From contig JAKLJE010000005.1 of assembly GCA_023151315.1 (NCBI GenBank), positions 117,398 through 181,397 on the forward strand: a DNA stretch of 64,000 nucleotides, in the 5' to 3' direction. The DNA comes from Bacteroidia bacterium (lineage in GTDB: Bacteria > Bacteroidota > Bacteroidia > Palsa-965). The position numbers and the translations under genes are program-made. The notes under the pieces were generated by a model, which was not told the origin of the DNA, did no database searches, and saw only the letters and a program-made list of their open reading frames with translations. Of the stretch, positions 10,801-18,313 are shown piece by piece (the first letter of the stretch is position 1; each line of letters starts with the position of its first letter).

Positions 10801-10988
10801 TCACTGTGATCACATCAACATTTGCTGACATGATGATCTACGATGCGCAAGGAAAACTCGTAGCAGCGCAGAAAGTTCAAGCGAGCGTTCAGAATCAGAT
10901 CAACATTGAAGGTTCAGGAATGTACCTGATTACAATCGTTGCTGCTGACGGAAGCAGAACCACACAACGTGTTGTGGTGACGAAGTAA
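4866..10988 (+). CDS. Giant T9SS-exported adhesin-like protein with GLUG-like, HYR and SprB repeats
   Basis: 2040 aa, the largest gene here. The signal peptide ends at about residue 21 (STVRAQ). Modules in order: GLUG-like beta-helix repeats (about 30-380, e.g. GGLIGQG, GGFVGRV, SGGFV); one SprB-type repeat (about 395-470); an unassigned beta domain (about 470-700); an HYR-like domain; five ~80-aa repeats opening with PVAICQN-type motifs (about 780-1190); nine further SprB repeats with the CNG...GSATV / TYLWSNG / GTYTVTVTD pattern (about 1195-1880); a PKD-like segment; and a type A T9SS sorting domain (FSIFPNPNNG to RVVVTK). Such proteins work at the cell surface in gliding or adhesion, with SprB as the known example. 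The 3' 522 bases are nearly identical to those of the next gene. Confidence 0.9.
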   Translation: MKLKLLFAAALILLLSTVRAQCPTPTIPSGTGTLSDPYQIATFSNLRWLSETPAVWGAGTYFIQTANIDASCTSDPSYNTGAGFSPIGLATTQFQGNYDGQGYFISNIFINRSVCYVGVFGYANNAQITNLNIQNCNISSTCRVGGLIGQGMNVTVSNCQVNGNVSCGSSGYVGGLAAIISIGNITNCSANVQVSTTQNCAGCLIGWANACTITNCWSGGSASASDMVGGFIGQLSSSLSLVSSCYTTASATITAPYFRVGGFVGRVQNGRITKSYASGHVTGILSSGGFVSIIEAGCTVDSCYFNGQVSGGANGFCYFNSGTINSCYWDIDASGVTVSNGGIGLTTCQMKTTGTFESDGWRFPAVWTQNSTNNNGYPALAWQGFTHSAVDTLDITGASQINTTCSSTSNGSATVTLTGGTGTRTYSWSPSGGSSSTASNLTAGSYTVTVTDANTCSVSQTFSIVNGDSIPPQLYYITCSSNSNASGTAYSDGWQNGDNDGSGFNAWTLNASTGNTSQAGFLRGSSITNGAGVDNNGDGDINSGGFALGLYANSAQATEAIRPFPTALAANSILQIEFDNGNVAPGQIVGFQLQNSSGNSLGEVRYRGGQATYEIVDANGITPFSSIPFTDEGIIISVKSISTGIVQITLTRKLDGVSQTLTSNLFPGGGNQLIRRFKVFNSNAGSGLSNTLFVNNFSICSVTNGCPSNVSAFSSSGTCNATVTFPSIAAVDNCDGNVSVIQTSGLPSGSSFSVGTTINTFTATDGNGNTSTCSFSVTVQDTVRPVAICQNTTIYIASNGIATVTPAQLDAGSTDACGIASYSLSQTTFNCSQIAADFPIVLTVTDVHGNVAACTSLVDIYENLAPVALCHDTTLYLNATGDVTLTAPMIDDGTYDECHIVDLRVYPWNSWSVVLGCANLGTNNVTLGSHDQFGNFGTCTSVVTILDTIDPLPLCQNLTVHLNASGNASIIPAMINNGSSDACGIASMSVSPNSFSCANVGSNTVTLTVTDVSGNSSTCTSIVTVVDTIRPVVNTQNLTLQLNAAGTASIIPAMVNNGSTDACGIASMSVSPNSFSCANIGANTVTLTVTDVNGNSRTGTAIVTVADTVHPVAICQNISVTLSGGTATITGAMINNGSYDNCSVASLSASPNTFTCSNTGANTVTLTVTDQSGNSSSCTAIVTVINPVTASASSPTFNCGTNVSCNGATNGSATVTPAGGVGPYTYLWSNLQTTVTATGLGAGTYTVTITDAGGCGAQTTVTLTEPAPMTSSASSPTFMGGYNVSCNGAADGSATITVTSGCPTYTYLWSNGQTSSTATGLTAGTLTYTVTSSNGCISSGNITLSQPSPLSASVASQNNVSCYGGNNGAASVNVIGGTAGYTYDWAPGNPTGDGTYSVTSLTVGTWTCTVTDVNACTATQTFSVTSPALLIATASSQSNTTCFGGSDGTATVSASGGAFGYNYSWAPSGGVLSTASGLSFGTYTVTVTDGYGCTATQTFSITQPTQVVASAAAQTNVQCNGASNGAATVGAAGGAGSYTYSWSPTGGTAATATGLAAGVYTVTVTDANSCTATQTFNITQPSALSASTMQTNVSCNAGSNGDAMVMVSGGTGSYTYSWAPSGGTNATATGLTAGTYTCTTTDANGCTLTSTVSITEPSALTAASSASTVLCNGDTSTVTVTASGGVSPYTGAGSFNQVAGSYTFTVTDNNGCTTTTSVTITEPTAISTVVASTNVLCNGDSTGSIDLTVTGGTAPYTFNWNSGQYTTEDLINIPAGSYSGVLTDANGCTDGGTVVINEPSVLAATAVITNPTGCTTNDGSIDLSVAGGTPGYAYVWSTTATTQDVTALDGGNYTVTVTDTNGCSAVESFTLTEPLPPTVTFSAGLDTVCQSTTTPFTLTGASPAGGVFSGTGMINDTVFDPMTASIGFNVITYTYTDSLGCTGSAVDSILVDVCTDLASQLSGLNSQFSIFPNPNNGAFTVITSTFADMMIYDAQGKLVAAQKVQASVQNQINIEGSGMYLITIVAADGSRTTQRVVVTK
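10467..10988 (+). repeat. Paralogous 3' module, copy 1
   Basis: Aligns without gaps to 13144-13665. By hand I count about 25 mismatches in 522 positions (~95% identity). It encodes the final PKD-like segment plus the T9SS sorting domain. Confidence 0.9.
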
Positions 10989-11271
10989 CTTTCACAATCA
11001 TGATTTGAACAGTTGCATTCGTTTCATAAAGGCATTGTATGATTATTAGTAAAAGTAATCTATGTTGTCCTGAGATTTGGTGCAATGGTAGCCCATTAAG
11101 GGCAGTTAGTCTAAATACTCATATCCGCGCGCATTCTTCCTGAACTATTGAAGTAATTTCGGCTCGCACAAGCTCGTTAATCTACTTTAACCCTTAAGAT
11201 ATCATTACAGGCTTGCTTTGATTGGAGCACCGAAGTGTGATTACGATTTTATATTAAATGATAGAATAAAA
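10989..11271. other. Intergenic gap between the two adhesin-like genes
   Basis: About 280 bases, AT-rich. I see no RNA gene, no strong terminator and no clear TAnnTTTG element. A tRNA-like string near 11090 was rejected. Confidence 0.6.
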
Positions 11272-13665
11272 ATGAGTAGAAGAATAAATTTTGGCACAGC
11301 ATTCTGCCTCTTAACAGTATTCAATTTATCACAAACCAACGCTCAAACATTTGATTGGGCAAAAGCAATGATGGGCAGCGGACAGGATGCTGGCAGGTCT
11401 ATAACTGTTGATGCTTCCGGAAATGTTTTTAGCACAGGATATTTTCAAGGAACTGTTGATTTTGATCCGGGACCCGGAACATTCAATCTTACTTCAGCAG
11501 GTAGTAATGATATCTATGTCTCCAAAATGGATGCAACGGGCAATTTTGTTTGGGCCGTATCTTTCGGTGGGACGGGCAATGACAGGGTGTATGCTATAGC
11601 CACTGATGGTTTGGGTAACGTGTATACTTCGGGGACTTTTGTTGGAACTGTTGATTTTGATCCGGGAGCAGGAACTTTCAACCTCACATCTGATCTATCA
11701 TCAATCGATGTGTTTGTTTCCAAACTAGATGCATCGGGCAACCTTATTTGGGCGAAGGCGTTCGGAGGAACAGGAGATGACCGAAGCTATTCAATGGCAG
11801 CGGATGCTACTGGTAATCTGTATACCACAGGATATTTTCAGGGCACAGTTGATTTTGACCCCGGAGCAGGATCATTCAACATTACTTCTTTAGGGGTTGC
11901 TGACATATTTGTAACCAAGCTGAATGCTTCGGGTAATTTTATTTGGGCAAAGAATATGGCAGGAACTTTGTTTGGCTATGGTCTTTCTTTAACGACTGAT
12001 AATTCCGGTAGCATATATACCACGGGGGCATTTCAAGGAACGGTTGATTTTGATCCGGGAACTGGCACATTCAACCTTGCTGCTGTTGGGAGTGATGACA
12101 TTTTTATTTCCAAATTAGACTCGTCCGGTACTTTTGTTTGGGCAAAGGCTATGGGAAGTACAAGCATTGATTATGGTTATTCAATAGCGACAGATGTTTT
12201 TGGCAATGTATATACCACAGGAACATTTCAAGGAACGGTTGATTTTGATCCCGGTAGCGCAACATTTAACCTCAATGCTGCAGGTAGTTATGATATTTAT
12301 ATTTCCAAATTAGATGCATCAGGCAATTTTGTTTGGGCAAAGACTGCAGGTGGAACAGGGTTTGATTTCGGAACTTCCCTTACCACCGATATTGCGGGTA
12401 ATGTTTATACCATAGGCAGCTTCCAAGGATCTGTCGATTTCGACCCTGGTGCAGGAACATTCATCCTCACAGCGATTGGAGGTTCTGATATATTTATTTG
12501 CAAGTTAGATGGAGCAGGCAATTTTATCGGAGCGAATGCCATTGGAGGAACAAGTTCTGAAAGTGGATACTGTATAATCGTGGATGCTGCCAACAATATT
12601 TATTCAACAGGTGAATTTGGGAACACTGTTGATTTCGACCCCGGAGCCGGAACATTCAATCTCGCTTCTGCAGGTGGCACTGATATCTTTGTCCTTAAAC
12701 TTACTCAGTGTCCGAACGTAATCTCAAACATTCTTGCTCAAACCAATGTATCATGTAATGGAGACTCTACAGGCTCAGTTTCTATCAGTGCTGTCGGAGG
12801 TACGAGTTTTACATACCTATGGACTCCCGGCGGTGGAACAGCTGCAACAGCAGCGGGACTAGGTGCCGGCACTTATACATGCACAGTAACTAATGAATGT
12901 GGCAACACATCCTCAATAGCGGTTACGATCACAGAACCGGCTGTACTCGCAGCTACGGCTGTTGTAAACAACCCAACAGGCTGCACCACCAACGACGGAT
13001 CGATTGATCTGAGTGTTGCGGGAGGAACTCCGGGCTACGCTTACGTGTGGAGCACAACAGCAACAACTCAGGACATCAGTACGCTTGACAGTGGTAACTA
13101 TTCAGTTACTGTTACAGATACCAATGGATGTTCGGCAGTTGCGTCATTCACGCTCACAGAGCCGTTACCTCCAACTGTTACCTTCTCAGCAGGACTCGAC
13201 ACCGTTTGTCAATCAACCACAACTCCGTTCACACTCACAGGTGCTTCGCCTGCAGGCGGTGTGTTCTCAGGAACTGGAATGATCAACGACACAGTGTTTG
13301 ATCCGATGACGGCAAGCTTAGGATTCAACGTGATCACGTACACCTACACTGATTCGTTAGGCTGCACAGGTTCAGCTGTTGATTCCATCCTCGTAGATGT
13401 TTGCACCGATCTCGCATCTCAGGTCTCAGGTCTTACATCTCAGGTCTCCATTTTCCCTAATCCGAACAACGGAGCGTTCACTGTAATTACATCAACATAT
13501 GCTGACATGATGATCTACGATGCGCAAGGAAAACTTGTAGCCGCGCAGAAAGTTCAGGCGAACGTTCAGAATCAAATCAACATTGAAAGTTCAGGAATGT
13601 ACCTGATTACAATCGTTGCTGCTGACGGAAGCAGAACCACACAACGTGTTGTGGTGACGAAGTAA
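11272..13665 (+). CDS. T9SS-exported seven-bladed beta-propeller (SBBP-like) protein with SprB repeats
   Basis: 797 aa from ATG 11272 (MSRRINFG); a TTG-initiated extension to 11218 adds charged residues in front of the signal peptide and was not used. The signal peptide ends QTNAQ. Next come seven ~65-aa repeats, each with VDFDPG, IFVSKLDASGNF(V/I)WAK, then a Gly/Asp-rich turn and NVYTTG. This is the SBBP pattern and seven copies suggest a closed propeller. Two SprB-type repeats follow (CNGDSTGSVSI and CTTNDGSIDLSV), then the PKD-like segment and T9SS sorting domain shared with the preceding gene. It is probably a surface protein. Ligand unknown. The same-strand neighbour 283 bases upstream is its partial paralogue. 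Confidence 0.88.
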   Translation: MSRRINFGTAFCLLTVFNLSQTNAQTFDWAKAMMGSGQDAGRSITVDASGNVFSTGYFQGTVDFDPGPGTFNLTSAGSNDIYVSKMDATGNFVWAVSFGGTGNDRVYAIATDGLGNVYTSGTFVGTVDFDPGAGTFNLTSDLSSIDVFVSKLDASGNLIWAKAFGGTGDDRSYSMAADATGNLYTTGYFQGTVDFDPGAGSFNITSLGVADIFVTKLNASGNFIWAKNMAGTLFGYGLSLTTDNSGSIYTTGAFQGTVDFDPGTGTFNLAAVGSDDIFISKLDSSGTFVWAKAMGSTSIDYGYSIATDVFGNVYTTGTFQGTVDFDPGSATFNLNAAGSYDIYISKLDASGNFVWAKTAGGTGFDFGTSLTTDIAGNVYTIGSFQGSVDFDPGAGTFILTAIGGSDIFICKLDGAGNFIGANAIGGTSSESGYCIIVDAANNIYSTGEFGNTVDFDPGAGTFNLASAGGTDIFVLKLTQCPNVISNILAQTNVSCNGDSTGSVSISAVGGTSFTYLWTPGGGTAATAAGLGAGTYTCTVTNECGNTSSIAVTITEPAVLAATAVVNNPTGCTTNDGSIDLSVAGGTPGYAYVWSTTATTQDISTLDSGNYSVTVTDTNGCSAVASFTLTEPLPPTVTFSAGLDTVCQSTTTPFTLTGASPAGGVFSGTGMINDTVFDPMTASLGFNVITYTYTDSLGCTGSAVDSILVDVCTDLASQVSGLTSQVSIFPNPNNGAFTVITSTYADMMIYDAQGKLVAAQKVQANVQNQINIESSGMYLITIVAADGSRTTQRVVVTK
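13144..13665 (+). repeat. Paralogous 3' module, copy 2
   Basis: Gap-free counterpart of 10467-10988 at ~95% identity by hand count; the last ~65 bases are identical. Confidence 0.9.
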
Positions 13666-13683
13666 TCGCGATTAATTCTAAAT

Positions 13684-13719
13684 AAAAAAGCCCTCTCTGA
13701 TTAGGAGAGGGCTTTTTTT
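13684..13719. terminator. Bidirectional rho-independent terminator
   Basis: AGCCCTCTC / GAGAGGGCT stem with A run before and T run after, between the convergent genes at 11272 (+) and 13736 (-). Confidence 0.9.
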
Positions 13720-13735
13720 GATGAGGTCATATAGA

Positions 13736-14893
13736 TTACTTCAATGCATTCTCAATGTCCTTTAACAGATCTTCTACATTCTCAATACCGACACTGAGTC
13801 GGAGAAGATTATCCACAACACCTGCACGTTCGCGTTCTTCTTGCGGAATGGATGCATGCGTCATAGTTGCAGGATGATTCACAAGCGATTCAACACCGCC
13901 AAGTGATTCCGCCAATGAAAACACTTTGAAAGATGAAGCGATGCGGAAGGTTTCTTTCAGATCAGCGCCTTTAAGCACGATAGAAATCATTCCACCGAAA
14001 TCTTTCATTTGCTTCTTAGCTATGTCGTGATTCGGATGATCTGTGAATCCCGGCCAATAGATTTTTTCGATTTTCGGATGTGTTTTCAGGAACTCTGCAA
14101 TCTTGCGACCGTTGTAGCAATGACGATCCATGCGCACGTGCAATGTTTTCAATCCGCGCAACACCAGGAATGAATCCATCGGTCCCGGATTTGCACCGCA
14201 ACTGTTCAGAATGAATGCAAGCTGTTCGTAAAGATCTTTGTTGCTTGTTACCAACGCGCCCATCACCACATCACTGTGTCCGCCAAGATATTTTGTAACG
14301 GAATGCATTACAATATCTGCTCCGAGTGCAAGCGGATTCTGCAAATACGGTGAAGCGAATGTATTATCAACCGCGAGAATGAGTTTGTGTTCCTTCGCAA
14401 TCTTTGCACATGCTTCGATATCGATAATCTGCATGGTTGGATTGGTTGGAGTTTCCGCCCAGATCAGTTTCGTATTAGCGTTAATGTACTTGCGGATATT
14501 CTGCGCATCCGTCATATTCACAAAATGGAATTTGATTCCATAATGCGCGAACACTTTCGTGAACATGCGATACGATCCACCGTACAAATCATCACCTGTG
14601 ATTACTTCATCTCCGGGACGAAGCAGTTTGCACACAGCATCCATTGCACCCATTCCGGAAGAAAAGCACAATCCGAACTCAGCACCTTCCAAAGCAGCGA
14701 TACACTTTTCCAGAGCTACGCGTGTTGGATTTTTTCCGCGTGCATACGCATAACCTTTGTGCGTGCCTGGTGATTCCTGCACATAAGTTGATGTCTGATA
14801 AATCGGCGTCATAATTGCGCCGGTTGTTGGATCAGGTTCCTGACCTGCGTGAATGGCTTTGGTGCCGAAGCCGTATGAGGATGCGTCTTTCAT
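13736..14893 (-). CDS. Cystathionine gamma-synthase/lyase-type PLP enzyme
   Basis: 385 aa, normal full length for the Cys/Met metabolism PLP family. Visible landmarks: GTKAIHAGQEPD and TPIYQTSTY at the N-terminus, YARGKNPTR, SSGMGAMDAV (phosphate-binding loop), DDLYGGSYR, ETPTNPTM, VDNTFASPYLQNPL, SVTKYLGGHSDVVMGA with the Schiff-base Lys, and SLGGVESLVNHPATMTH near the end. It moves sulfur between cysteine and homocysteine through cystathionine. Synthase (metB-like) and gamma-lyase (mccB-like) roles cannot be separated by sight. A promoter element ends four bases before the ATG, so there is no room for a SAM riboswitch leader. Confidence 0.92.
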   Translation of the reverse strand: MKDASSYGFGTKAIHAGQEPDPTTGAIMTPIYQTSTYVQESPGTHKGYAYARGKNPTRVALEKCIAALEGAEFGLCFSSGMGAMDAVCKLLRPGDEVITGDDLYGGSYRMFTKVFAHYGIKFHFVNMTDAQNIRKYINANTKLIWAETPTNPTMQIIDIEACAKIAKEHKLILAVDNTFASPYLQNPLALGADIVMHSVTKYLGGHSDVVMGALVTSNKDLYEQLAFILNSCGANPGPMDSFLVLRGLKTLHVRMDRHCYNGRKIAEFLKTHPKIEKIYWPGFTDHPNHDIAKKQMKDFGGMISIVLKGADLKETFRIASSFKVFSLAESLGGVESLVNHPATMTHASIPQEERERAGVVDNLLRLSVGIENVEDLLKDIENALK

Positions 14894-14897
14894 GGGG

Positions 14898-14905
14898 CAA
14901 AGATA
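14898..14905 (-). promoter_or_regulatory. -7 promoter element, TATCTTTG
   Basis: Perfect TAnnTTTG on the minus strand, four bases before the ATG at 14893. Predicts a leaderless mRNA. Confidence 0.55.
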
Positions 14906-14959
14906 ATCGGATGCACATTCTTTTCAACCGGGCCTGTCCTTCAAATTACAGGAACTTCA

Positions 14960-15775
14960 TTACTGTTCCTTGTTGTGCGATCTCATTGCAGCTGCAACTT
15001 CCCAGTATAAAGCAGCCAGCACGGGGTTGACAGTATTACCGCAATCATCGACTCGTTCTAATCCTCGAGACCCACTTATTTCAAGTGTAAAAGATGGGAA
15101 ATAGGCAACTTGTCGAAATTCTGAGTCAGCTGATTCATAAATCGCCAGTTTCCGACTTTTTGCAAATAATATTTCTTCCGAAGTCAATTTGGAATAAAGT
15201 CCGGCAAGTCTTGAATACCACTCAGAGCATTGTTTTTCATGGTACATTGTTGGAGGATGCCTGCAGATTAAGACTTCGTCTTGCAATGCAAAATGTATAC
15301 TATCTCCAGTAAGTAAACACCATTCTGAACTCTCCCGATCATAAAACTTTATCTTCTTCAGTGAGTCCATTGATGAAGGAATGCTTGCAAGTGAATAATA
15401 CGTTATCTCTTCTCGAGTCGCTAGGTGCAACAAAACCATTCGGTCAAAAGAAAGAAATAATATTTTAAACTGAGGTTTAAGTTCATAGTCACGATTCTCT
15501 AAACTAAAACACTGTAAGTACAATGTGTCTTCCCTGACTGTAAATATTGTATCAGGTCGGCAACATGCATTATTGTAGAGACGGAGAAAATCCAACGTAT
15601 TGAAATTTCCTGAATACTCTTTCAATGCGTCTGTCCAAATAGCTTGATTAATAGCACTACTAGTTGCCCAATAGCCTTCTACGTCCGTTTCCGTATAACT
15701 ACGTTTCTGTACGTTCGATTCACTGCAGGAAAAGAGCGCTACAATTGCAAACAAGAACATTGAAGCGAGTTTCAT
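14960..15775 (-). CDS. Uncharacterised lipoprotein
   Basis: 271 aa from ATG 15775. The frame is open to 15802, but starting at 15775 (MKLASMFLF) gives a proper lipoprotein signal, MFLFAIVALFSC, and this ATG lies six bases after a TATCTTTG element. After the Cys comes a Ser/Asn linker, then a soluble body with WATSSAINQAIW, LYNNACCRPD and WCLLTGDSIHF. No domain recognised. The end carries a VDDCGN stretch and a charged tail. Likely periplasm-facing and membrane-anchored. Function unknown. Confidence 0.72.
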   Translation of the reverse strand: MKLASMFLFAIVALFSCSESNVQKRSYTETDVEGYWATSSAINQAIWTDALKEYSGNFNTLDFLRLYNNACCRPDTIFTVREDTLYLQCFSLENRDYELKPQFKILFLSFDRMVLLHLATREEITYYSLASIPSSMDSLKKIKFYDRESSEWCLLTGDSIHFALQDEVLICRHPPTMYHEKQCSEWYSRLAGLYSKLTSEEILFAKSRKLAIYESADSEFRQVAYFPSFTLEISGSRGLERVDDCGNTVNPVLAALYWEVAAAMRSHNKEQ

Positions 15776-15781
15776 ACCAAT

Positions 15782-15789
15782 CAAAGATA
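15782..15789 (-). promoter_or_regulatory. -7 promoter element, TATCTTTG
   Basis: TAnnTTTG on the minus strand, six bases before the ATG at 15775. It supports that start over the upstream one. Confidence 0.5.
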
Positions 15790-15938
15790 AGTCGCTAAAC
15801 AATTCGGCTTAATTCACATTTATAATCGGCGCGAGGTCGTTGGTACTTGGTATCAGCCCATATGCGACTGGCACGATTCCTAATTCCAAGATTGCTTCGT
15901 TCTTCCCAACGTCAAGTTCGCACGATTAGGTGATTCAC

Positions 15939-15946
15939 TATCTTTG
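15939..15946 (+). promoter_or_regulatory. -7 promoter element, TATCTTTG
   Basis: TAnnTTTG ending four bases before the ATG at 15951. Predicts a leaderless mRNA. Confidence 0.55.
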
Positions 15947-15950
15947 ACGG

Positions 15951-16298
15951 ATGAAAAAGCTCTACTACCTCGCCTCCTGCTCTACCTGTGCAAGAATCAT
16001 TGAAGAAACCGGAATTGCGAAGAAGAAATTTGAAATGCAGGACATCAAGACGGAGAAAATCACGCCGGCGCAGCTTGATGAAATGAAAAATCTGGCAGGT
16101 AGTTATGAAGCGTTGTTCAGTCGTGTTGCATTAAAATACAAGACGCTTGATCCGAAACCTTCAACCGAAAAAGAGTATCGCAAGCTTATTCTGGAAGAAT
16201 ATACTTTTCTGAAACGACCTGTTGCCATCATCGGCGATCGTATCTTTGTGGGCAATTCGAAAAAGAATGTGGAGGAGTTGAAGAAAGCTGTTAAATAA
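15951..16298 (+). CDS. ArsC/Spx-family thioredoxin-fold protein
   Basis: 115 aa, the usual length of the ArsC/Spx family. It begins MKKLYYLASCSTCARI, with a CxxC at residues 10-13 in the position of the ArsC catalytic Cys. It continues with DIKTEKITPAQLDEM, a Ser/Arg-containing LFSRVALKYK and a C-terminal RPVAIIGDRIFVG that matches the family's (R)P-hydrophobic-D beta-hairpin. No ars genes are nearby, so true arsenate reduction is unsupported; a redox or Spx-like regulatory role is equally possible. The next gene begins 54 bases downstream on the same strand. Confidence 0.85.
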   Translation: MKKLYYLASCSTCARIIEETGIAKKKFEMQDIKTEKITPAQLDEMKNLAGSYEALFSRVALKYKTLDPKPSTEKEYRKLILEEYTFLKRPVAIIGDRIFVGNSKKNVEELKKAVK

Positions 16299-16352
16299 TC
16301 GTGCGTTTCCCTCGCTTGACATTGCTGCTACCAAATCAATCATAATCAGAAA

Positions 16353-17237
16353 GTGAATTCCAATCTTCTTGCGCACCTTTCGCTGATCTGCTCAATGATC
16401 ATTTACGCGGCTGGTTTTTCCATCATTAAAGAAGTAACTCCGGAGCATGTATCACCTGCAGGATTTGTTGCTCTTCGCGTGATCGGAGCTACACCGCTGT
16501 TGTGGTTGGCAGGATTATTCATTAAAGAGAAAGTTGCGAAGAAAGATCTGCGCCGGCTTGCGCTGCTTTCTTTGTTCGGAGTTTCCATCAATCAGTCGCT
16601 GTTCGTGAAAGGAATGGCGCTCACTTCTCCAATCAGCGGTGCAATTATCATGATCACCTCTCCGCTTCTGGTGTTGATTATCGGCAACCTAATTCTGAAG
16701 GAAAAAATCACGTGGCAAAGAATCACCGGTATTCTGATCGGACTTGGAGGAGCGGCATTGTTGATCTTAAGCGGCACAGTTTCCAGCGACAAACAAGACA
16801 ACGCGTTGGGTGACATTTTCATTTTCATCAATGCAATATCGTGGGGTACGTTTCTGGTTTTAGTGAAACCGTTGATGCAGAAATATCATACGATCACCGT
16901 TTTGAAATGGGTATTCCTATTCGGCATGGTAATACTTATTCCATTGGGATGGACAGGGATGATGGACGTGGCATGGCCGGAACTTTCAGGCAGAACATGG
17001 TTCGGAATCATTTTCGTTGTTGTCGCTGTTACATATATCGCGTATCTCATGAACATTTACGGCCTCAAGATTCTTAGTCCTACAGTAGTGAGCGCGTACA
17101 TTTATCTTCAGCCATTGCTCGCGGCAGGCATTGCGGTTTATCTCGGAAAAGATACCGTCACTTGGCAAAAATCAGTTTCAGCTTTGCTTATACTGGGTGG
17201 AGTCATGCTGGCCAGTCAAACACCTAAAACAGATTAG
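16353..17237 (+). CDS. EamA/DMT-superfamily transporter
   Basis: 294 aa starting at GTG 16353 (no closer ATG gives a full first helix). About ten hydrophobic segments fall into two EamA halves. The first half contains AAGFSIIKEVTPEHVSP and LRVIGATPLLWL, and the second contains AISWGTFLVLVKPLMQKY and SAYIYLQPLLAAGIA, a typical EamA signature near the end. These are inner-membrane exporters of small metabolites or amino acids. Substrate not predictable. It follows the ArsC-like gene closely and may share its transcript. Confidence 0.9.
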   Translation: MNSNLLAHLSLICSMIIYAAGFSIIKEVTPEHVSPAGFVALRVIGATPLLWLAGLFIKEKVAKKDLRRLALLSLFGVSINQSLFVKGMALTSPISGAIIMITSPLLVLIIGNLILKEKITWQRITGILIGLGGAALLILSGTVSSDKQDNALGDIFIFINAISWGTFLVLVKPLMQKYHTITVLKWVFLFGMVILIPLGWTGMMDVAWPELSGRTWFGIIFVVVAVTYIAYLMNIYGLKILSPTVVSAYIYLQPLLAAGIAVYLGKDTVTWQKSVSALLILGGVMLASQTPKTD

Positions 17238-17239
17238 CA

Positions 17240-17247
17240 TATATTCG
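17240..17247 (+). promoter_or_regulatory. -7 promoter element, TATATTCG
   Basis: TAnnTTCG variant 19 bases before the ATG at 17267. Confidence 0.45.
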
Positions 17248-17266
17248 TAACTCCAAAACCACAACG

Positions 17267-18220
17267 ATGAAAAAATCTCTACTCACAATCACCTGCGGAA
17301 TTGCAGGAATGGCATATGCACAGCAACCTGTGACCAATATGCAGCAAACAACAATTCACCACTCCGGCTCGCAGCAGGTACAGGTTGTTGACACCATTAC
17401 CGATTATCTGGGCCGTGCCACCGGATTCTACAATCTTTCAGCAGGTTCCAGCGGCTACGTTCTCGGAACAGGTATTACTACTGAAACTGCAATGCACTAT
17501 GACAATCTGGGAACTCTTCGTGTAACGGAACTGATGGTGTACTTCGCACACAAAAACGAAGTTGGGAATGCAGACATGGTTACCGGACACGTGTACGCAG
17601 CAGGTGCTGACTCAATGCCTACCGGTAGCGCACTTGGATCAGGTCAGGTCTCAGTTACAACAGTTGATATCTCCGGATTCCCTACTTTCATTCCGCTTTC
17701 AAATTATGCTCCGCAAGCAGGAGGATTTGTTGTTTCCATTGAATACGGAAATATAGATGACACGATTTCTATTATGTCAACAAACCCAACAACACAAAGT
17801 GGTGGTCCGGATGGTGCAGGAGAAAGACGTTGCAGCCAGAACACACAACTTGGTTGGTTACACGCAGCTGATATCTGGACAATCGCAGCTACACCTTACA
17901 ACGCTGATGCGCTCATTATTCCTATTGTTGATATCAACTCTTCAACAGGTCCTGCCATGATTGGTGGAGTATCTGTATCACAGGCATTCCCTTCACCTGC
18001 GCTCAATAACGTTGCGATCAATCTTTCTTCTGCAAATACGCAGGATGTTGCATTCAATGTTTACAACAGCAATGGACAGATTGTACACACTGCAAATTAC
18101 ACTGTGAACGGATCACAGCAAATCAATCTTGATGTTACAGATTGGGCTGCCGGAAATTACTATTACACTGTTGCAACAAGCGAAGGAACTATCGGAAGCA
18201 AATTCCAGGTAGTGAAGTAA
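17267..18220 (+). CDS. T9SS-exported protein of unknown function
   Basis: 317 aa. Signal peptide about residues 1-19 (GMAYAQQ). The middle (about 45-225) is a beta-rich domain with no recognised family; motifs include YVLGTGI, LMVYFAHKNEVG and FVVSIEYGNIDDT. The last ~75 residues (AFPSPALNNVAINL to GSKFQVVK) are a T9SS type A sorting domain, with a Pro-Ser-Pro instead of the common Pro-Asn-Pro. It is followed by a good terminator at 18243. Surface or secreted; role unknown. Confidence 0.85.
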   Translation: MKKSLLTITCGIAGMAYAQQPVTNMQQTTIHHSGSQQVQVVDTITDYLGRATGFYNLSAGSSGYVLGTGITTETAMHYDNLGTLRVTELMVYFAHKNEVGNADMVTGHVYAAGADSMPTGSALGSGQVSVTTVDISGFPTFIPLSNYAPQAGGFVVSIEYGNIDDTISIMSTNPTTQSGGPDGAGERRCSQNTQLGWLHAADIWTIAATPYNADALIIPIVDINSSTGPAMIGGVSVSQAFPSPALNNVAINLSSANTQDVAFNVYNSNGQIVHTANYTVNGSQQINLDVTDWAAGNYYYTVATSEGTIGSKFQVVK

Positions 18221-18242
18221 TCACACTGCACAATTCAAGATC

Positions 18243-18271
18243 AAAGCGCGGGGATTCTCCGCGCTTTTTTT
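18243..18271 (+). terminator. Rho-independent terminator
   Basis: AAAGCGCGG / CCGCGCTTT stem followed by a T run, after the 17267 gene. Confidence 0.88.
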
Positions 18272-18300
18272 ATTCATAATGATCATTCGTCTGATAATTG

Positions 18301-18308
18301 TACATTTG
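18301..18308 (+). promoter_or_regulatory. -7 promoter element, TACATTTG
   Basis: TAnnTTTG ending five bases before the yicC ATG at 18314. Confidence 0.55.
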
Positions 18309-18313
18309 ATTCT

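Noticed and set aside
11085..11130. tRNA-like string (TGGTGCAATGGTAGCCC)
   Set aside because: It resembles a D-arm, but there is no matching acceptor stem, anticodon arm or T-loop GGTTCGA at the right distance.
11440..12720. Periodic ~195-bp DNA repeats that could suggest a repeat array
   Set aside because: They are the coding repeats of a seven-bladed propeller protein; they diverge, and are not CRISPR-like.
14894..14960. SAM riboswitch ahead of the cystathionine enzyme gene
   Set aside because: The promoter element sits four bases before the ATG, leaving no leader for a riboswitch.
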